Below are positions 51,265-59,719 of a stretch of DNA of 64,000 bases, one piece after another. The translations under genes and the position numbers were made by a program. The notes under the pieces are model-generated. The model saw nothing but the letters and a program-made list of their open reading frames with translations. It made no database searches and was not told the origin of the DNA. Numbering within the stretch: position 1 is the first letter of the stretch; each line of letters starts with the position of its first letter. The DNA is taken from the NCBI RefSeq assembly GCF_004785685.1, contig NZ_SRPF01000002.1, forward strand, positions 496,001-560,000, given 5' to 3'. The DNA is from Marinobacter confluentis (GTDB lineage Bacteria > Pseudomonadota > Gammaproteobacteria > Pseudomonadales > Oleiphilaceae).

Positions 51265-52317
51265 ATGCAGCCCACGCCAACCCCATCGGATGGGGAGATT
51301 ACACCGGATACTCGCTTTACTCATCTCAGCCGCGCGCCCTGGGCATCGAAGGGTGTTTCAATCGTGAGCCCTTCAAATCCCGGCCCACTGGGCAATATAT
51401 CCTTTGAGGACATGGCACTGATTACCCTCGATGCGATTAGTGACGCCGTAATGGTGGTAGACCCCGACGGCAAACTGATCTACCTCAATAAAGTGGCCGA
51501 GAAGATGACCGGCTGGCCCCGCGCCGAGGCACTGGGACGGTATGTAGAACAGGTATTTTTTATTTTTGATGGCGCCACCCGTGAAAGGGCCCCCAATCCA
51601 GCCCAGCGCGCCATAGAGGAAAACCAGATTGTGGAACTGGCCCTGGGCAGAATTCTTGTCAGGCGGGACGGCAAGGTCGTTGCCATTGAAGATTCCGCAG
51701 CCCCGATAATCGATCGCAATGGCAGGGCAACTGGCGCCGTCATCGTATTCCACGATGCCCGCCAGTCTGGAGCTGCCATTCAGGAAATGAGCTATCGCGC
51801 CCAGCATGACTTTCTGACCGGCCTGCCAAACCGCATGTGCCTGATGGAGCGGCTGACCCACGCCATTGGCATGGCAAACCGCCACAACAAGAAAATCGCC
51901 GTGCTGTTTCTGGACATGGACGATTTCAAGATGATTAACGACACCCATGGCCATGCCGTGGGTGACCATCTGTTACAGGAAGTGTCTACTGAGCTTCAGA
52001 GTTGCGTCAGAACCACTGACACGGTCAGCCGCCACGGCGGTGACGAGTTCGTTATCCTGCTGACGGAAATTGAAGAACGTCAGGACGCGGCCCAGATTGC
52101 TGAAAAAGTGCTGGCCCGGTTTGCATCGCCACGCACCATTGACGGCATCGAACTGCAGGTGGCGCTCAGCATTGGTATTGCGGTCTATCCGGAGAACGGA
52201 ACCGACGCTGACACCATGATGCGCAACGCCGATGTTGCCATGTATGCCACAAAGGCCAATGGCCGGAACAGCTATCAGTTTTTCCAGTGGGGTCAGGACG
52301 AATCCATCGACGGCTGA
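51265..52317 (+). CDS. PAS-GGDEF diguanylate cyclase
   Basis: A 350-residue soluble signalling protein: a PAS sensor domain (about 48-165, with AISDAVMVVDPDGKLIYLNKVAEKMTG) and a GGDEF domain (about 175-340) with the active site RHGGDEFV (258-262). An inhibitory I-site RTTD (249-252) stands five residues before it. It should make cyclic di-GMP and be subject to product inhibition. There is no EAL domain and no membrane segment. GGGAG seven bases upstream gives the start. Confidence 0.92.
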   Translation: MQPTPTPSDGEITPDTRFTHLSRAPWASKGVSIVSPSNPGPLGNISFEDMALITLDAISDAVMVVDPDGKLIYLNKVAEKMTGWPRAEALGRYVEQVFFIFDGATRERAPNPAQRAIEENQIVELALGRILVRRDGKVVAIEDSAAPIIDRNGRATGAVIVFHDARQSGAAIQEMSYRAQHDFLTGLPNRMCLMERLTHAIGMANRHNKKIAVLFLDMDDFKMINDTHGHAVGDHLLQEVSTELQSCVRTTDTVSRHGGDEFVILLTEIEERQDAAQIAEKVLARFASPRTIDGIELQVALSIGIAVYPENGTDADTMMRNADVAMYATKANGRNSYQFFQWGQDESIDG

Positions 52318-52379
52318 CGCGTCTTCGCAGATCTGTGATGTGTTAGGGTGAATCACCACTCGCCGCAGACAACGACCCT

Positions 52380-53039
52380 ATGCGCATCCGGATTACCCAT
52401 CAAAGAATCACTGTAGCCCTTCAACTCATTCTTCTGGCCGAAACGGTTTTTGCTATCTGGGGACAGCGCTGGTTTACCGCTTTCCTGACAGCAATGATTA
52501 TCGCCATCACGTTTTTCCCGCTGCTGTTCGAACGTCGATTCCGCATTCACATTCCACCGGAACTTCAACTGGCTGCCATCGGCTTTGTGTTCGCGTCGCT
52601 TTTTCTGGGGGAGATTCGGGACTACTACACCTTGTTCTGGTGGTGGGACATGGCGCTGCATACCATGTCCGGTTTTTTGCTGGGCATTCTCGGCTTTCTG
52701 CTGGTTCACATCATGAACGAAACCGAGAAAATCCAAGTGCACATGAAACCCGGCTTTGTCGCCTTCTTCGCGTTCATGTTTGCCCTGGGGGTCGGCGCAC
52801 TCTGGGAAATCCTTGAGTTCACCATGGATTCCTTGTTCGGCATGAACATGCAGAAGCCCATGCTGGGTGACCCGTCGGGGCTGACGGACACCATGTGGGA
52901 CCTGATCGTCGACGCCCTGGGCGCCCTTGTAATTTCGGTTCTGGGGTGGCGCTATCTCAAACAGCCGGACCGAAAATCCTTTCTGGAGCGCTGGATCGAC
53001 TCATTCATCGAGCGCAACCCGCGCTTCTTCAGGAAGTAA
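52380..53039 (+). CDS. YjdF/DUF2238-like membrane protein
   Basis: A 219-residue membrane protein with about six hydrophobic helices. YTLFWWWDMALHTMSGFLLGILGFLLV and LGVGALWEILEFTMDSLFG, with the conserved WWD-H and E-E pairs inside the membrane, resemble the YjdF/DUF2238 group of unknown function; LTDTMWDLIVDALGALV near the end repeats the pattern. Its last 11 bases overlap the stop of the convergent homocysteine methyltransferase gene. The ribosome site is weak. Confidence 0.7.
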   Translation: MRIRITHQRITVALQLILLAETVFAIWGQRWFTAFLTAMIIAITFFPLLFERRFRIHIPPELQLAAIGFVFASLFLGEIRDYYTLFWWWDMALHTMSGFLLGILGFLLVHIMNETEKIQVHMKPGFVAFFAFMFALGVGALWEILEFTMDSLFGMNMQKPMLGDPSGLTDTMWDLIVDALGALVISVLGWRYLKQPDRKSFLERWIDSFIERNPRFFRK

Positions 53040-53931
53040 GGTCGGAAAAACGGACCAGTCGGTACTGATCAGCCATTGCCCCGGCCAGGTCGCGAATATG
53101 GTCGGGCGTGATCTCGCAGCACCCACCTACTACGCATGCTCCGGCCTGTAACCATTGCTGCACCTGCGCTGAATAGGCACCCGGCGAAACATCGGGCCGT
53201 GCCTGCAGTGAATCCACCAAGCCACCTTCGGCGACGGCTTCAACCGATTCAAACGCATTGGCGTAACCGCCTACCCGGGGATACATGACCACCAGCTGTG
53301 GCATGGCAGCGGTGAGGATTTCCAGGTCACAGCAGTTCAGCATCACTGCGTCGGGCGAATAGTCTGCAACTGCGGCCACGGCCTCGGCCAGGCTTTCACC
53401 GGATTTCAGCGCACCGTCGACTTCAAGACGAAAAGACACTCCGAAAGGCTTGCCCAGCTGTTTTGCAGCGGCACAGGCAGCGGTCGCTTCAGCGATATTG
53501 GTCATGGTTTCGATCAGTAGAACATCCGCCCCCGCCTGTAGGCGGACCAGGGTATCGTATTCGCTTTTCAGATCGTCAAAAGATCGGGCTGGCTCGCCCT
53601 GGTAGCTGGCCGCCAGTGGCGGCAGACAACCGGCTATGTCCACCGACAGGCCAGTGGCATCAATCGCCTGCTCAAGAACCTGAAACGCCCTCTGATGGAT
53701 GGCACCTATCTGTTCGTGCAAGCCTTGCTTCCGCAGACGGGTCGGCGTTGCGGCGTAGGTGTTCAGCGTGAGCGTTTTAGCGCCCGCCCGGATAAAGTCC
53801 TCATGCACGCCCTTCACCACCTCAGGCTGCTCCTGCATGACTGCCACAGACCACAGCGGTGAGCTTACCGAGCGGGCCCGACGATAGATTTCCTGGCCCA
53901 GGCCGCCGTCCAGTAATGCAATAGAGCGCAT
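53029..53931 (-). CDS. Homocysteine S-methyltransferase family protein
   Basis: A 300-residue (beta/alpha)8 methyltransferase: N-terminal LLDGGLGQEIYRR, then AGAKTLTLNTYAATPTRL, LLIETMTNIAEA, FRLEVDGALKSGES, MLNCCDLE and the zinc-binding C-terminal GACVVGGCCEITPDHI (the CC pair with the upstream Cys). It transfers methyl from a sulfonium or S-methylmethionine donor to homocysteine to give methionine. AGGAG stands somewhat far (11 bases) from ATG 53931. Confidence 0.88.
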   Translation of the reverse strand: MRSIALLDGGLGQEIYRRARSVSSPLWSVAVMQEQPEVVKGVHEDFIRAGAKTLTLNTYAATPTRLRKQGLHEQIGAIHQRAFQVLEQAIDATGLSVDIAGCLPPLAASYQGEPARSFDDLKSEYDTLVRLQAGADVLLIETMTNIAEATAACAAAKQLGKPFGVSFRLEVDGALKSGESLAEAVAAVADYSPDAVMLNCCDLEILTAAMPQLVVMYPRVGGYANAFESVEAVAEGGLVDSLQARPDVSPGAYSAQVQQWLQAGACVVGGCCEITPDHIRDLAGAMADQYRLVRFSDLTS

Positions 53932-54022
53932 AGGGCGTGTTGCTCCTTTAAAGAAAATTGTATGCCGGTAACATCTGCGACCATACTACAAAGCCTGCCC
54001 AGCCAAAGACCAGGAGTAAACC

Positions 54023-54436
54023 TTGACTCTGACCACCCCCGCCCTTCTGTTCCCGGCCATTTCGCTACTGCTGCTGGCCTACACCAACCGCTTTCTGGTG
54101 CTTGCACAACTGATCCGCCAGCTAAAGCAGATGGATACGGAAGAAGACCACGCACTGATTGCCCGCCAGATCAGCATGCTGCGCAAGCGTATTGTGCTGA
54201 CCAAACGCATGCAGGCTTACGGCGTGCTCAGTTTTTTCCTCTGCACCATGTCCATGTTTGTCCTGTTTCTGGGCGTCGAACTGGCGGGCGCCATTGCCTT
54301 TGGGTTCAGCCTGATTCTGCTGTCCATATCCCTGCTGTATTCACTGTACGAAATCGTGATCTCGACCAACGCCATCAACGTTGAGCTTGAGAGTTTTGAG
54401 ACGCGGAAGCAGGAGCAGGCGACAAAACGGGAATGA
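54023..54436 (+). CDS. DUF2721 membrane protein
   Basis: A 137-residue protein with an N-terminal helix (LLFPAISLLLLAYTNRFLVLAQLIRQL), a cytoplasmic helical stretch (DHALIARQISMLRKRIVLTKRM) and two further helices (YGVLSFFLCTMSMFVLFLGV, AIAFGFSLILLSISLLY). This is the DUF2721 pattern; the function is unknown. TTG start with AGGAG six bases upstream. Its 3' end overlaps the convergent serine hydrolase gene by 62 bases. Confidence 0.85.
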   Translation: MTLTTPALLFPAISLLLLAYTNRFLVLAQLIRQLKQMDTEEDHALIARQISMLRKRIVLTKRMQAYGVLSFFLCTMSMFVLFLGVELAGAIAFGFSLILLSISLLYSLYEIVISTNAINVELESFETRKQEQATKRE

Positions 54437-55427
54437 CAAACTCCTCGAGCAGCGCATTCTGCTTCTGCATGAACGACGGGGACGCCGGTGGCTGGGGGTC
54501 AGACGTCATCACCACGGTCATGCCCAGGTCAGGAAAAACATACAGCATCTGGCCGCCGTAACCCCGCCCGTAATAGCCCCGGTGGCCGCCCAGGTCGGTC
54601 ATGAACCAGCCATAGCCGTAACGGTCGTCGGTGTACCGAGACCTGCCACGCTCGGTCCATGACTGATCAATCCAGTCCCTGGAAAGAATCTGTTCGCCGT
54701 CGTGCACCCCACCGTTGCGGTAAAGCTCACCAAGTTTAAGCAGAGCCATGGGCGACAGCTGCATGTCGTTACCGCCGAAATAGACCCCCTGTGGGTCAGT
54801 CAGCCAGGCGGGAATGTCGGCGCCCAACGGGTCACCCAGCCAGTCCCGGGTAACCGCCAGGGTGCTACGCCCGGTGCCTGTGGTTAATGCCGCGGATAGC
54901 AGGTGGTAACTGCCGGTGGAATACAGCATTTCACCCCCCGGCTCCGCCACAAACGGGCGGCTCAAGGCATAATCCACCCAGTTATCGCTGTTGACCCATG
55001 GCCCGTAATACTGCCCCGACGTTCGCTGCAGACCGGCCTGCATGGACAGGAGATGGCCGATGGTTACCTCGCCAATGCGGTCACTGGCCCCGGCAGGCAC
55101 ATCAAGAATGTCCGCTACTGGCTGCCCGGTGCCGCTGAATACACCCCGCTCAATCGCCATTCCGACAACCGCAGACAGCACGGTTTTGGACAGTGATTTG
55201 ATGTTGACGGGCTGATCGATCCCGGGCCCACGAAATGCCCGGGCATAGACCGTTTCGCCATCAACCGCAATCACCAGGCTGTGCAGCCGATCCAGTTCAG
55301 GCGCGTTTTCAGTAAGGCCTGGAAACGCCCCTTCTCCCCCGATGGCCTGCTCGGCCCACGCGGGCGCTGCCAGGATCCAGAGTACGGATAACAGGGTGAC
55401 AAAGGCCAGCTTCACTGGAAATGTCAT
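54375..55427 (-). CDS. Beta-lactamase-related serine hydrolase
   Basis: A 350-residue exported class C-type serine hydrolase. The signal peptide ends near residue 25 (APAWA). The SxxK nucleophile motif is IKSLSKTVLSAVVG, a Tyr in MLYSTGSYHLLS stands where Y-x-N is expected, and the third motif is HRGYYGRGYGGQM. It is of the EstB/penicillin-binding-protein-like esterase group, not a resistance beta-lactamase. Its last 62 bases overlap the DUF2721 gene on the other strand. ATG 55427 is chosen; a TTG two codons earlier sits closer to AAAGG and cannot be excluded. Confidence 0.87.
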   Translation of the reverse strand: MTFPVKLAFVTLLSVLWILAAPAWAEQAIGGEGAFPGLTENAPELDRLHSLVIAVDGETVYARAFRGPGIDQPVNIKSLSKTVLSAVVGMAIERGVFSGTGQPVADILDVPAGASDRIGEVTIGHLLSMQAGLQRTSGQYYGPWVNSDNWVDYALSRPFVAEPGGEMLYSTGSYHLLSAALTTGTGRSTLAVTRDWLGDPLGADIPAWLTDPQGVYFGGNDMQLSPMALLKLGELYRNGGVHDGEQILSRDWIDQSWTERGRSRYTDDRYGYGWFMTDLGGHRGYYGRGYGGQMLYVFPDLGMTVVMTSDPQPPASPSFMQKQNALLEEFVIPVLSPAPASASQNSQAQR

Positions 55428-55491
55428 CGACAATCAACCTTTCCCGAAAAATGGATTCACATCAGTAGTACGCAGCAGTCTGTTTTCCGGG

Positions 55492-55893
55492 CTACTTGCG
55501 TCGGCTGCCAGGGCGAACAAGAAACCAGCTGGCCAAAACCAGGGATCCGAACAGGGTATAGGCCAGAATGAACACCCACTCCGGCGCGCTGTAGTAAAGG
55601 ATGGAATGCAACCAGTGCTGAATGAAGGACCCCTCATAGCCCGCCTGCCCCGCGCTTTCGCGCAGGGCCATCTCCCATTCAGTCAGCGGGCATAGCACCC
55701 CAAGCCAGGCCTGAAGAACCACCACGCCTATGACGGTTAGGTGGCTCAACCGGAACCAGATATTCCGAACCCAGCGCCAACAGAAAAAATGACCCATGAA
55801 TATGGCTACCAGGCCGAGAATAACGAAGGCCACAAGCAGCGTATGAAAAATGAGAAGAGCATCAGCCAGTATCAGAAGCCACTGGTCATTCAT
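55492..55893 (-). CDS. DUF2784 membrane protein
   Basis: A 133-residue inner-membrane protein with three or four helices. LADALLIFHTLLVAFVILGLV, RLSHLTVIGVVVLQAWLGVLCPLTEWE and SILYYSAPEWVFILAYTLFGSLV are the DUF2784 landmarks, including the conserved H, CPLT-E and W. The function is unknown. The ATG at 55893 has GGGAG six bases before it; the ATG at 55899 sits on that site. Confidence 0.87.
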   Translation of the reverse strand: MNDQWLLILADALLIFHTLLVAFVILGLVAIFMGHFFCWRWVRNIWFRLSHLTVIGVVVLQAWLGVLCPLTEWEMALRESAGQAGYEGSFIQHWLHSILYYSAPEWVFILAYTLFGSLVLASWFLVRPGSRRK

Positions 55894-55906
55894 GGCCATC
55901 TCCCGC

Positions 55907-56362
55907 CTAGAGAATCAGCGACAACCCACCGGTGATCACCGCAAACACAATGGCAAGGGCGATCAGTGCCCGCCAGGGAAAAGGCGGCTGGGGCGGCTCC
56001 ACGGCAAGCTGTTCCTCCAGGTAGTTCCGAAGCAGGCGCGTATTGCGGGTGTTGGCTTTGTAAACGGCGTCGAAGGCATCACCGAACACCGGTAAAAGGC
56101 CGCCCACAAAGTCGATGCCCACATTGCGCAACATGCGCAGTTTCAAGTCCTTGCTGGCACCGACCCTTTGCGCCTCCAGCAGCACGTAACCGGACATCAC
56201 CAGGCCTGCCACATCGCCAACAACTGGCACCAGGCCGATGATGGCCTCTACGCCGATCCGGAAACGGGTAAACGGCAGTGCGATGCTGTTATCGGTGAAA
56301 CGGCTGAACTTGTCCAACCGCCTGAGAACTGCCCTTTGGCGGGCTTCGGTCGTCTCTGTCAT
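55907..56362 (-). CDS. DUF4112 membrane protein
   Basis: A 151-residue protein: an N-terminal amphipathic stretch, then FRIGVEAIIGLVPVVGDVAGLVMSGYVLLEA and MLRNVGIDFVGGLLPVFGDAFDAVYKANTRN, the paired GxxPxxGD segments that define DUF4112, and a C-terminal membrane helix. The function is unknown. GGGAG five to six bases before the start. It lies in a short minus-strand run with the DUF2784 and DUF4149-like genes. Confidence 0.87.
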   Translation of the reverse strand: MTETTEARQRAVLRRLDKFSRFTDNSIALPFTRFRIGVEAIIGLVPVVGDVAGLVMSGYVLLEAQRVGASKDLKLRMLRNVGIDFVGGLLPVFGDAFDAVYKANTRNTRLLRNYLEEQLAVEPPQPPFPWRALIALAIVFAVITGGLSLIL

Positions 56363-56399
56363 CAGTTCTCCCGACCTCTATGGCCATTCCTTTGCAGGT

Positions 56400-56789
56400 T
56401 TACAGAAACCGTATTAGCACCCAGCCAGCCAATGCAATATGCGCCAGGGTAATCAGCACAGAGACCCCGTGCAGAATGCCAAACCGTCGTTTATTCCCCG
56501 CATCACTGGCGTCGTTGATAGCGGGCATCAGAAGCTGGCGAGTCGGCACCGTTGTGACCGCAATCGCCGCCAACGCCAGAGCACTCATCAGATCTGATGA
56601 AAACACCATGACTGCTGCCGCTAAGGAGGTCGCGATCACCAGCAGGTAGAAAACCGGAAAGGCGCGGCGCAGGGAAGCCCCGGCGGTGTTCGGTGGTAGC
56701 ACCTTGAACAGAAAACCTGCAAAGCCTGCAGAGTAAAGCACCATCCCACCAAACAGTGCAGCCGTGAGCAACAGGGCTGTCGCTTCCAT
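56400..56789 (-). CDS. DUF4149/TMEM205-like membrane protein
   Basis: A 129-residue protein with four hydrophobic helices: LLLTAALFGGMVLYSAGFAGFLF, a loop with RRAFPVFYLLVIATSLAAAV, PTRQLLMPAINDASDAG and a last helix after RRFGILHGVSVLITLAHIAL. The GGM, FP-Y, PAIN and LH-SV spacing is that of DUF4149/TMEM205-type proteins. The function is unknown. AGGAG seven bases before the start. Confidence 0.75.
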   Translation of the reverse strand: MEATALLLTAALFGGMVLYSAGFAGFLFKVLPPNTAGASLRRAFPVFYLLVIATSLAAAVMVFSSDLMSALALAAIAVTTVPTRQLLMPAINDASDAGNKRRFGILHGVSVLITLAHIALAGWVLIRFL

Positions 56790-56852
56790 TTTGAGCTCCT
56801 ATCCCGAAAAGTTGATATCAGGACACTACGAGCCGTTGGTGTTTTATGGTCA

Positions 56853-58880
56853 TCACGGCGTCACGATGTTGAACCGGCCGTCCGGTTTATCCAGCATGCT
56901 GAAGAAACTGATCAACTCAAGCCGGCTGCCCTCAAAACGGATGTCGTCGCTGAACAGCAATTCTTTAAGGCCGGCCCGGCCAATCAGGAGATCCACGAAC
57001 AGCGGCCGAGTCAGCTTCAGGGTCGCGTCGGCCGGGGTGTCTTCACTGGTCAGGCGGTTATGCAACACCGAGTTCTGCAAGGTTAACAGATAGCTTTCCT
57101 GCAGGTCAGTGAAGGTGATTTTAATCGTTGCGCTCTCCCCTTCTGCGTCCTCCGCTTTCAGGCGCACCGCCATACTGTCGAAGAAAAGCGCTACCGGCGT
57201 ATTCAGCAAGACCTCTCTCATCATCGCCGGCTTGATACCTTCTTCCGGAGCGCCATGGCGCAATTCCAAAGCACCTGTCAGGTAAAAGTCCCGCCAGGGT
57301 GCGGATTCCGCCTGATAACCCAACTGGTCGTAGACGTTGGCCAGCAGCTGCTTTGCATGTTCGTTATCCGGTTCGGCGAAAACCAGCTGGTTCAGCAATT
57401 CCGCCAACCACCGATAGGTATCCCGGCCCTCGGCAGCACTCATATTTGCCGCAGCCTCAAATTCCTCGCGGGCTTTGTCCAGAACCTTCTGGGCGCCGCC
57501 CATCATTTCCACATAGCGTGCGGCCGATTCACTCTCCGGCAGCGGGTTCAGCTGCGCCGGGTTAGCGGTAAACCAGCCCATGTAGTGCTGATACACCGCC
57601 TTGGCATTGTGGGAAACAGTGCCGTAGTAACCCTGGTTATGAAAATCCTGGTTCAGCGCCGGCGGCAGTTGCAGTTGCTCGGCAATTTCCCTTGGCGTGG
57701 CGCCCTGATTCATCAGGCGCACCGTTTGGTCATGGATGAATTTATAGGTATCCCGCTGCCTGGCCAGAAAATTCTGGATGTTCTGCTGTCCCCACATTGG
57801 CCAGTGGTGGCTGCCAAAATACACCTCGGCTTCTGCAAACCGGGTTCTGGCTTCATCGATAAAACCACTCCACAACCGGGCATCACGAACCTTGGCGCCC
57901 CGAAGAGTGTAAAGATTATGCAGGTTGCGGCTGACCAGCTCGGCCCCGCCGAACGCTTTTTTCTCTGGAAGGTAAAAGGTGAACTCCGCTGGCGCCTCGG
58001 ATCCGGACACTATCTGGAAAACCATGGGCACCCCATCCACCGTCATTTCGGTGCCGGTGTCACGGATCAGGTCGGTCGGTTCGGCAAAACCGAAAGTACC
58101 AAAGGCGGGACCCTTGCCCAGGCCGGTGCCAACGTGGCCGCGCTCATCCCGCGACAGGCGGCTGCCGTACATGAACGTGGCCCGACGGGTCATGGCCGGT
58201 CCAGCGATGATATTTTCACTGGTGGCCTCATCCGCAAAGCCTTCCGGCGCAATGATTCTGAGGTCGGCTTTTTCTTCTTCACTCAGATGCTCAAGGATGC
58301 CCTGGACGCCGCCAAAATGATCGATATGACTGTGGGTATAGACAATCGCGCGCACAGGCTTATTGCCCAGATGTTCCCGGGCAAACAACAGGGCCCTGCT
58401 GGCCGTCTCCCGCGCTGTAAGCGGGTCCACCAGAATCCAGCCGGAGTCGCCCTCGATAATGGTCATGTTCGCCAGGTCGTAACCCCGTACCTGGTAAAGG
58501 CCATCGGTGACCTCGAACAGGCCGTGGATATTATTCAGGGCCGCCTGGCGCCAGAGGCTGGGGTTTACCGACACAGGTGCGTTATTGCCCGCAGTGTCAA
58601 TAAAGGCGTAGTCCATCATATTCCAGACTTCACCGCCCTCAAGATGCTCGATCATCAGTTCAGGGTCCTGGGCGATCAGGCCTCGCCGGGCATCGGTAAA
58701 ATCCTCGCGATTGGCAAAGGGTCGCCGATCAAGCATCTGCTGGTTGGCCTTGGCAGTGCTTGCCGATGGAGCGCTGTGGCCCATCTGATTGGCTTTAGAA
58801 GGCGCAGCCGGCCCGGTATCGCATCCGGCGATAAGGATGGCAGCTCCCAACGAAACCACCAGTGACAGCGGAACGGTCAT
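56853..58880 (-). CDS. Lipoprotein alkylsulfatase from internal start (SdsA-like)
   Basis: Translation from the internal ATG 58880 gives a 675-residue protein with its own signal: a lipobox LIAGC at residues 16-20. It is preceded by a well-placed AGGAG (58887-58891, six-base spacing), unusual inside a coding frame. The product is a linear primary-alkylsulfatase: metal ligands THSHIDHFGG, GFADEATSENI, FGSHHWPMWG and the C-terminal SCP2-like sterol-carrier domain (LRHGAPEEGIKPAMMREV onwards). These enzymes hydrolyse medium to long alkyl sulfates such as SDS in the periplasm or outside. Length and layout are complete without the AEC part, so this is the better-supported sulfatase gene. Confidence 0.75.
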   Translation of the reverse strand: MTVPLSLVVSLGAAILIAGCDTGPAAPSKANQMGHSAPSASTAKANQQMLDRRPFANREDFTDARRGLIAQDPELMIEHLEGGEVWNMMDYAFIDTAGNNAPVSVNPSLWRQAALNNIHGLFEVTDGLYQVRGYDLANMTIIEGDSGWILVDPLTARETASRALLFAREHLGNKPVRAIVYTHSHIDHFGGVQGILEHLSEEEKADLRIIAPEGFADEATSENIIAGPAMTRRATFMYGSRLSRDERGHVGTGLGKGPAFGTFGFAEPTDLIRDTGTEMTVDGVPMVFQIVSGSEAPAEFTFYLPEKKAFGGAELVSRNLHNLYTLRGAKVRDARLWSGFIDEARTRFAEAEVYFGSHHWPMWGQQNIQNFLARQRDTYKFIHDQTVRLMNQGATPREIAEQLQLPPALNQDFHNQGYYGTVSHNAKAVYQHYMGWFTANPAQLNPLPESESAARYVEMMGGAQKVLDKAREEFEAAANMSAAEGRDTYRWLAELLNQLVFAEPDNEHAKQLLANVYDQLGYQAESAPWRDFYLTGALELRHGAPEEGIKPAMMREVLLNTPVALFFDSMAVRLKAEDAEGESATIKITFTDLQESYLLTLQNSVLHNRLTSEDTPADATLKLTRPLFVDLLIGRAGLKELLFSDDIRFEGSRLELISFFSMLDKPDGRFNIVTP

Positions 58881-59696
58881 TGCAATCTCCTGTGATGGGC
58901 CCCGGTATTTGACCGACAGCACGTAACTCATGACCGCGACCGGCATAGCGCACTGAATCAGAAAAACCTGCGCCTCCAGTTCGGTCAGTGGCCAGACCAG
59001 CAACATCAGCCATGCCAGGGCAAGGCCGGCCAGTGGTCGGTAGAAGCTGAACGCCAGAGGCCAAACCATATCACGGGCGCCGGTCAGTTTGAGCCCGGCA
59101 ATAGAGCTGCCCAGCAACATCAGCATAACCGGAATGGTAATCGCCCCCAGCATATCCAGGGTTGTCATCACCGGCCCCGGCAGACGGCTATCCGTTGCCA
59201 GCAGCAAAGCCCCGGCAATCAACGCCAGAACCGGACCGTTCCTCAGCATTGCGCCCATGGAGAACCGGCCAGACAGACAGCCAATGCCCAGAGTGAAGTG
59301 GCTGACCTGAATCACGGATGAAATCACCACCGCCAGACCAAGCGATTGAGGACCAACCAGGGCAAAACACACCGGAATGCCCAGGTTGCCGGTATTGGGG
59401 TGGACCAACGCCGGCAGATAAGACCTGACCGGCAGACCAGCCAGAGAAAGCATCAGCGCGGTGACCAGCGACATCACCACCAGCCAGGCGATGGTTATGC
59501 CAACCAGCGCACCCATGCCACTGATGTCCATTTCCATGCTCAGCACAGAATGCAGCAACAGCGCCGGAATACCGACAGACGTCACCAGGCCGGACAGCGC
59601 CCCGGTTTCGAAAAAATCGGTTTTGCGACCGAGAATGGCCCCCAGGGCAATCAGCGAAAGCAGGGGAACAAGGGCGTTAGCAAGTTGTTCAGTCAT
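56853..59696 (-). CDS. In-frame AEC transporter :: alkylsulfatase reading frame
   Basis: One uninterrupted 947-codon frame joins two proteins that are normally separate. Residues 1-272 are an AEC (auxin efflux carrier-type) transporter: nine or so helices with LVHPNTGNLGIPVCFALVGPQS, the NxxNxGxP-like crossover, and QCAMPVAVMSYVLSVKY near the end. Residues 273-947 are a complete linear alkylsulfatase (metallo-beta-lactamase fold THSHIDH at 454-460, dimerisation domain, SCP2-like C-terminal domain). The junction helix MTVPLSLVVSLGAAILIAGC serves both as the last AEC helix and as a lipoprotein signal. GAGGG is present before ATG 59696. Either the fusion is real, or the sulfatase is mostly made from its internal start (see next entry); a missing stop through sequencing error is a third possibility. 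Confidence 0.7.
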   Translation of the reverse strand: MTEQLANALVPLLSLIALGAILGRKTDFFETGALSGLVTSVGIPALLLHSVLSMEMDISGMGALVGITIAWLVVMSLVTALMLSLAGLPVRSYLPALVHPNTGNLGIPVCFALVGPQSLGLAVVISSVIQVSHFTLGIGCLSGRFSMGAMLRNGPVLALIAGALLLATDSRLPGPVMTTLDMLGAITIPVMLMLLGSSIAGLKLTGARDMVWPLAFSFYRPLAGLALAWLMLLVWPLTELEAQVFLIQCAMPVAVMSYVLSVKYRGPSQEIAMTVPLSLVVSLGAAILIAGCDTGPAAPSKANQMGHSAPSASTAKANQQMLDRRPFANREDFTDARRGLIAQDPELMIEHLEGGEVWNMMDYAFIDTAGNNAPVSVNPSLWRQAALNNIHGLFEVTDGLYQVRGYDLANMTIIEGDSGWILVDPLTARETASRALLFAREHLGNKPVRAIVYTHSHIDHFGGVQGILEHLSEEEKADLRIIAPEGFADEATSENIIAGPAMTRRATFMYGSRLSRDERGHVGTGLGKGPAFGTFGFAEPTDLIRDTGTEMTVDGVPMVFQIVSGSEAPAEFTFYLPEKKAFGGAELVSRNLHNLYTLRGAKVRDARLWSGFIDEARTRFAEAEVYFGSHHWPMWGQQNIQNFLARQRDTYKFIHDQTVRLMNQGATPREIAEQLQLPPALNQDFHNQGYYGTVSHNAKAVYQHYMGWFTANPAQLNPLPESESAARYVEMMGGAQKVLDKAREEFEAAANMSAAEGRDTYRWLAELLNQLVFAEPDNEHAKQLLANVYDQLGYQAESAPWRDFYLTGALELRHGAPEEGIKPAMMREVLLNTPVALFFDSMAVRLKAEDAEGESATIKITFTDLQESYLLTLQNSVLHNRLTSEDTPADATLKLTRPLFVDLLIGRAGLKELLFSDDIRFEGSRLELISFFSMLDKPDGRFNIVTP
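58887..58891 (-). promoter_or_regulatory. Internal ribosome binding site of the sulfatase
   Basis: AGGAG on the minus strand, six bases before the in-frame ATG at 58880, falls within codons of the last AEC helix. It decides in favour of an independent sulfatase start. Confidence 0.65.
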
Positions 59697-59719
59697 TTGC
59701 CCTCTTCATGTCTGTGTCG

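Noticed and set aside
57255..58865. A 536-codon open frame on the plus strand
   Set aside because: It is antisense to the alkylsulfatase, whose catalytic motifs are intact.
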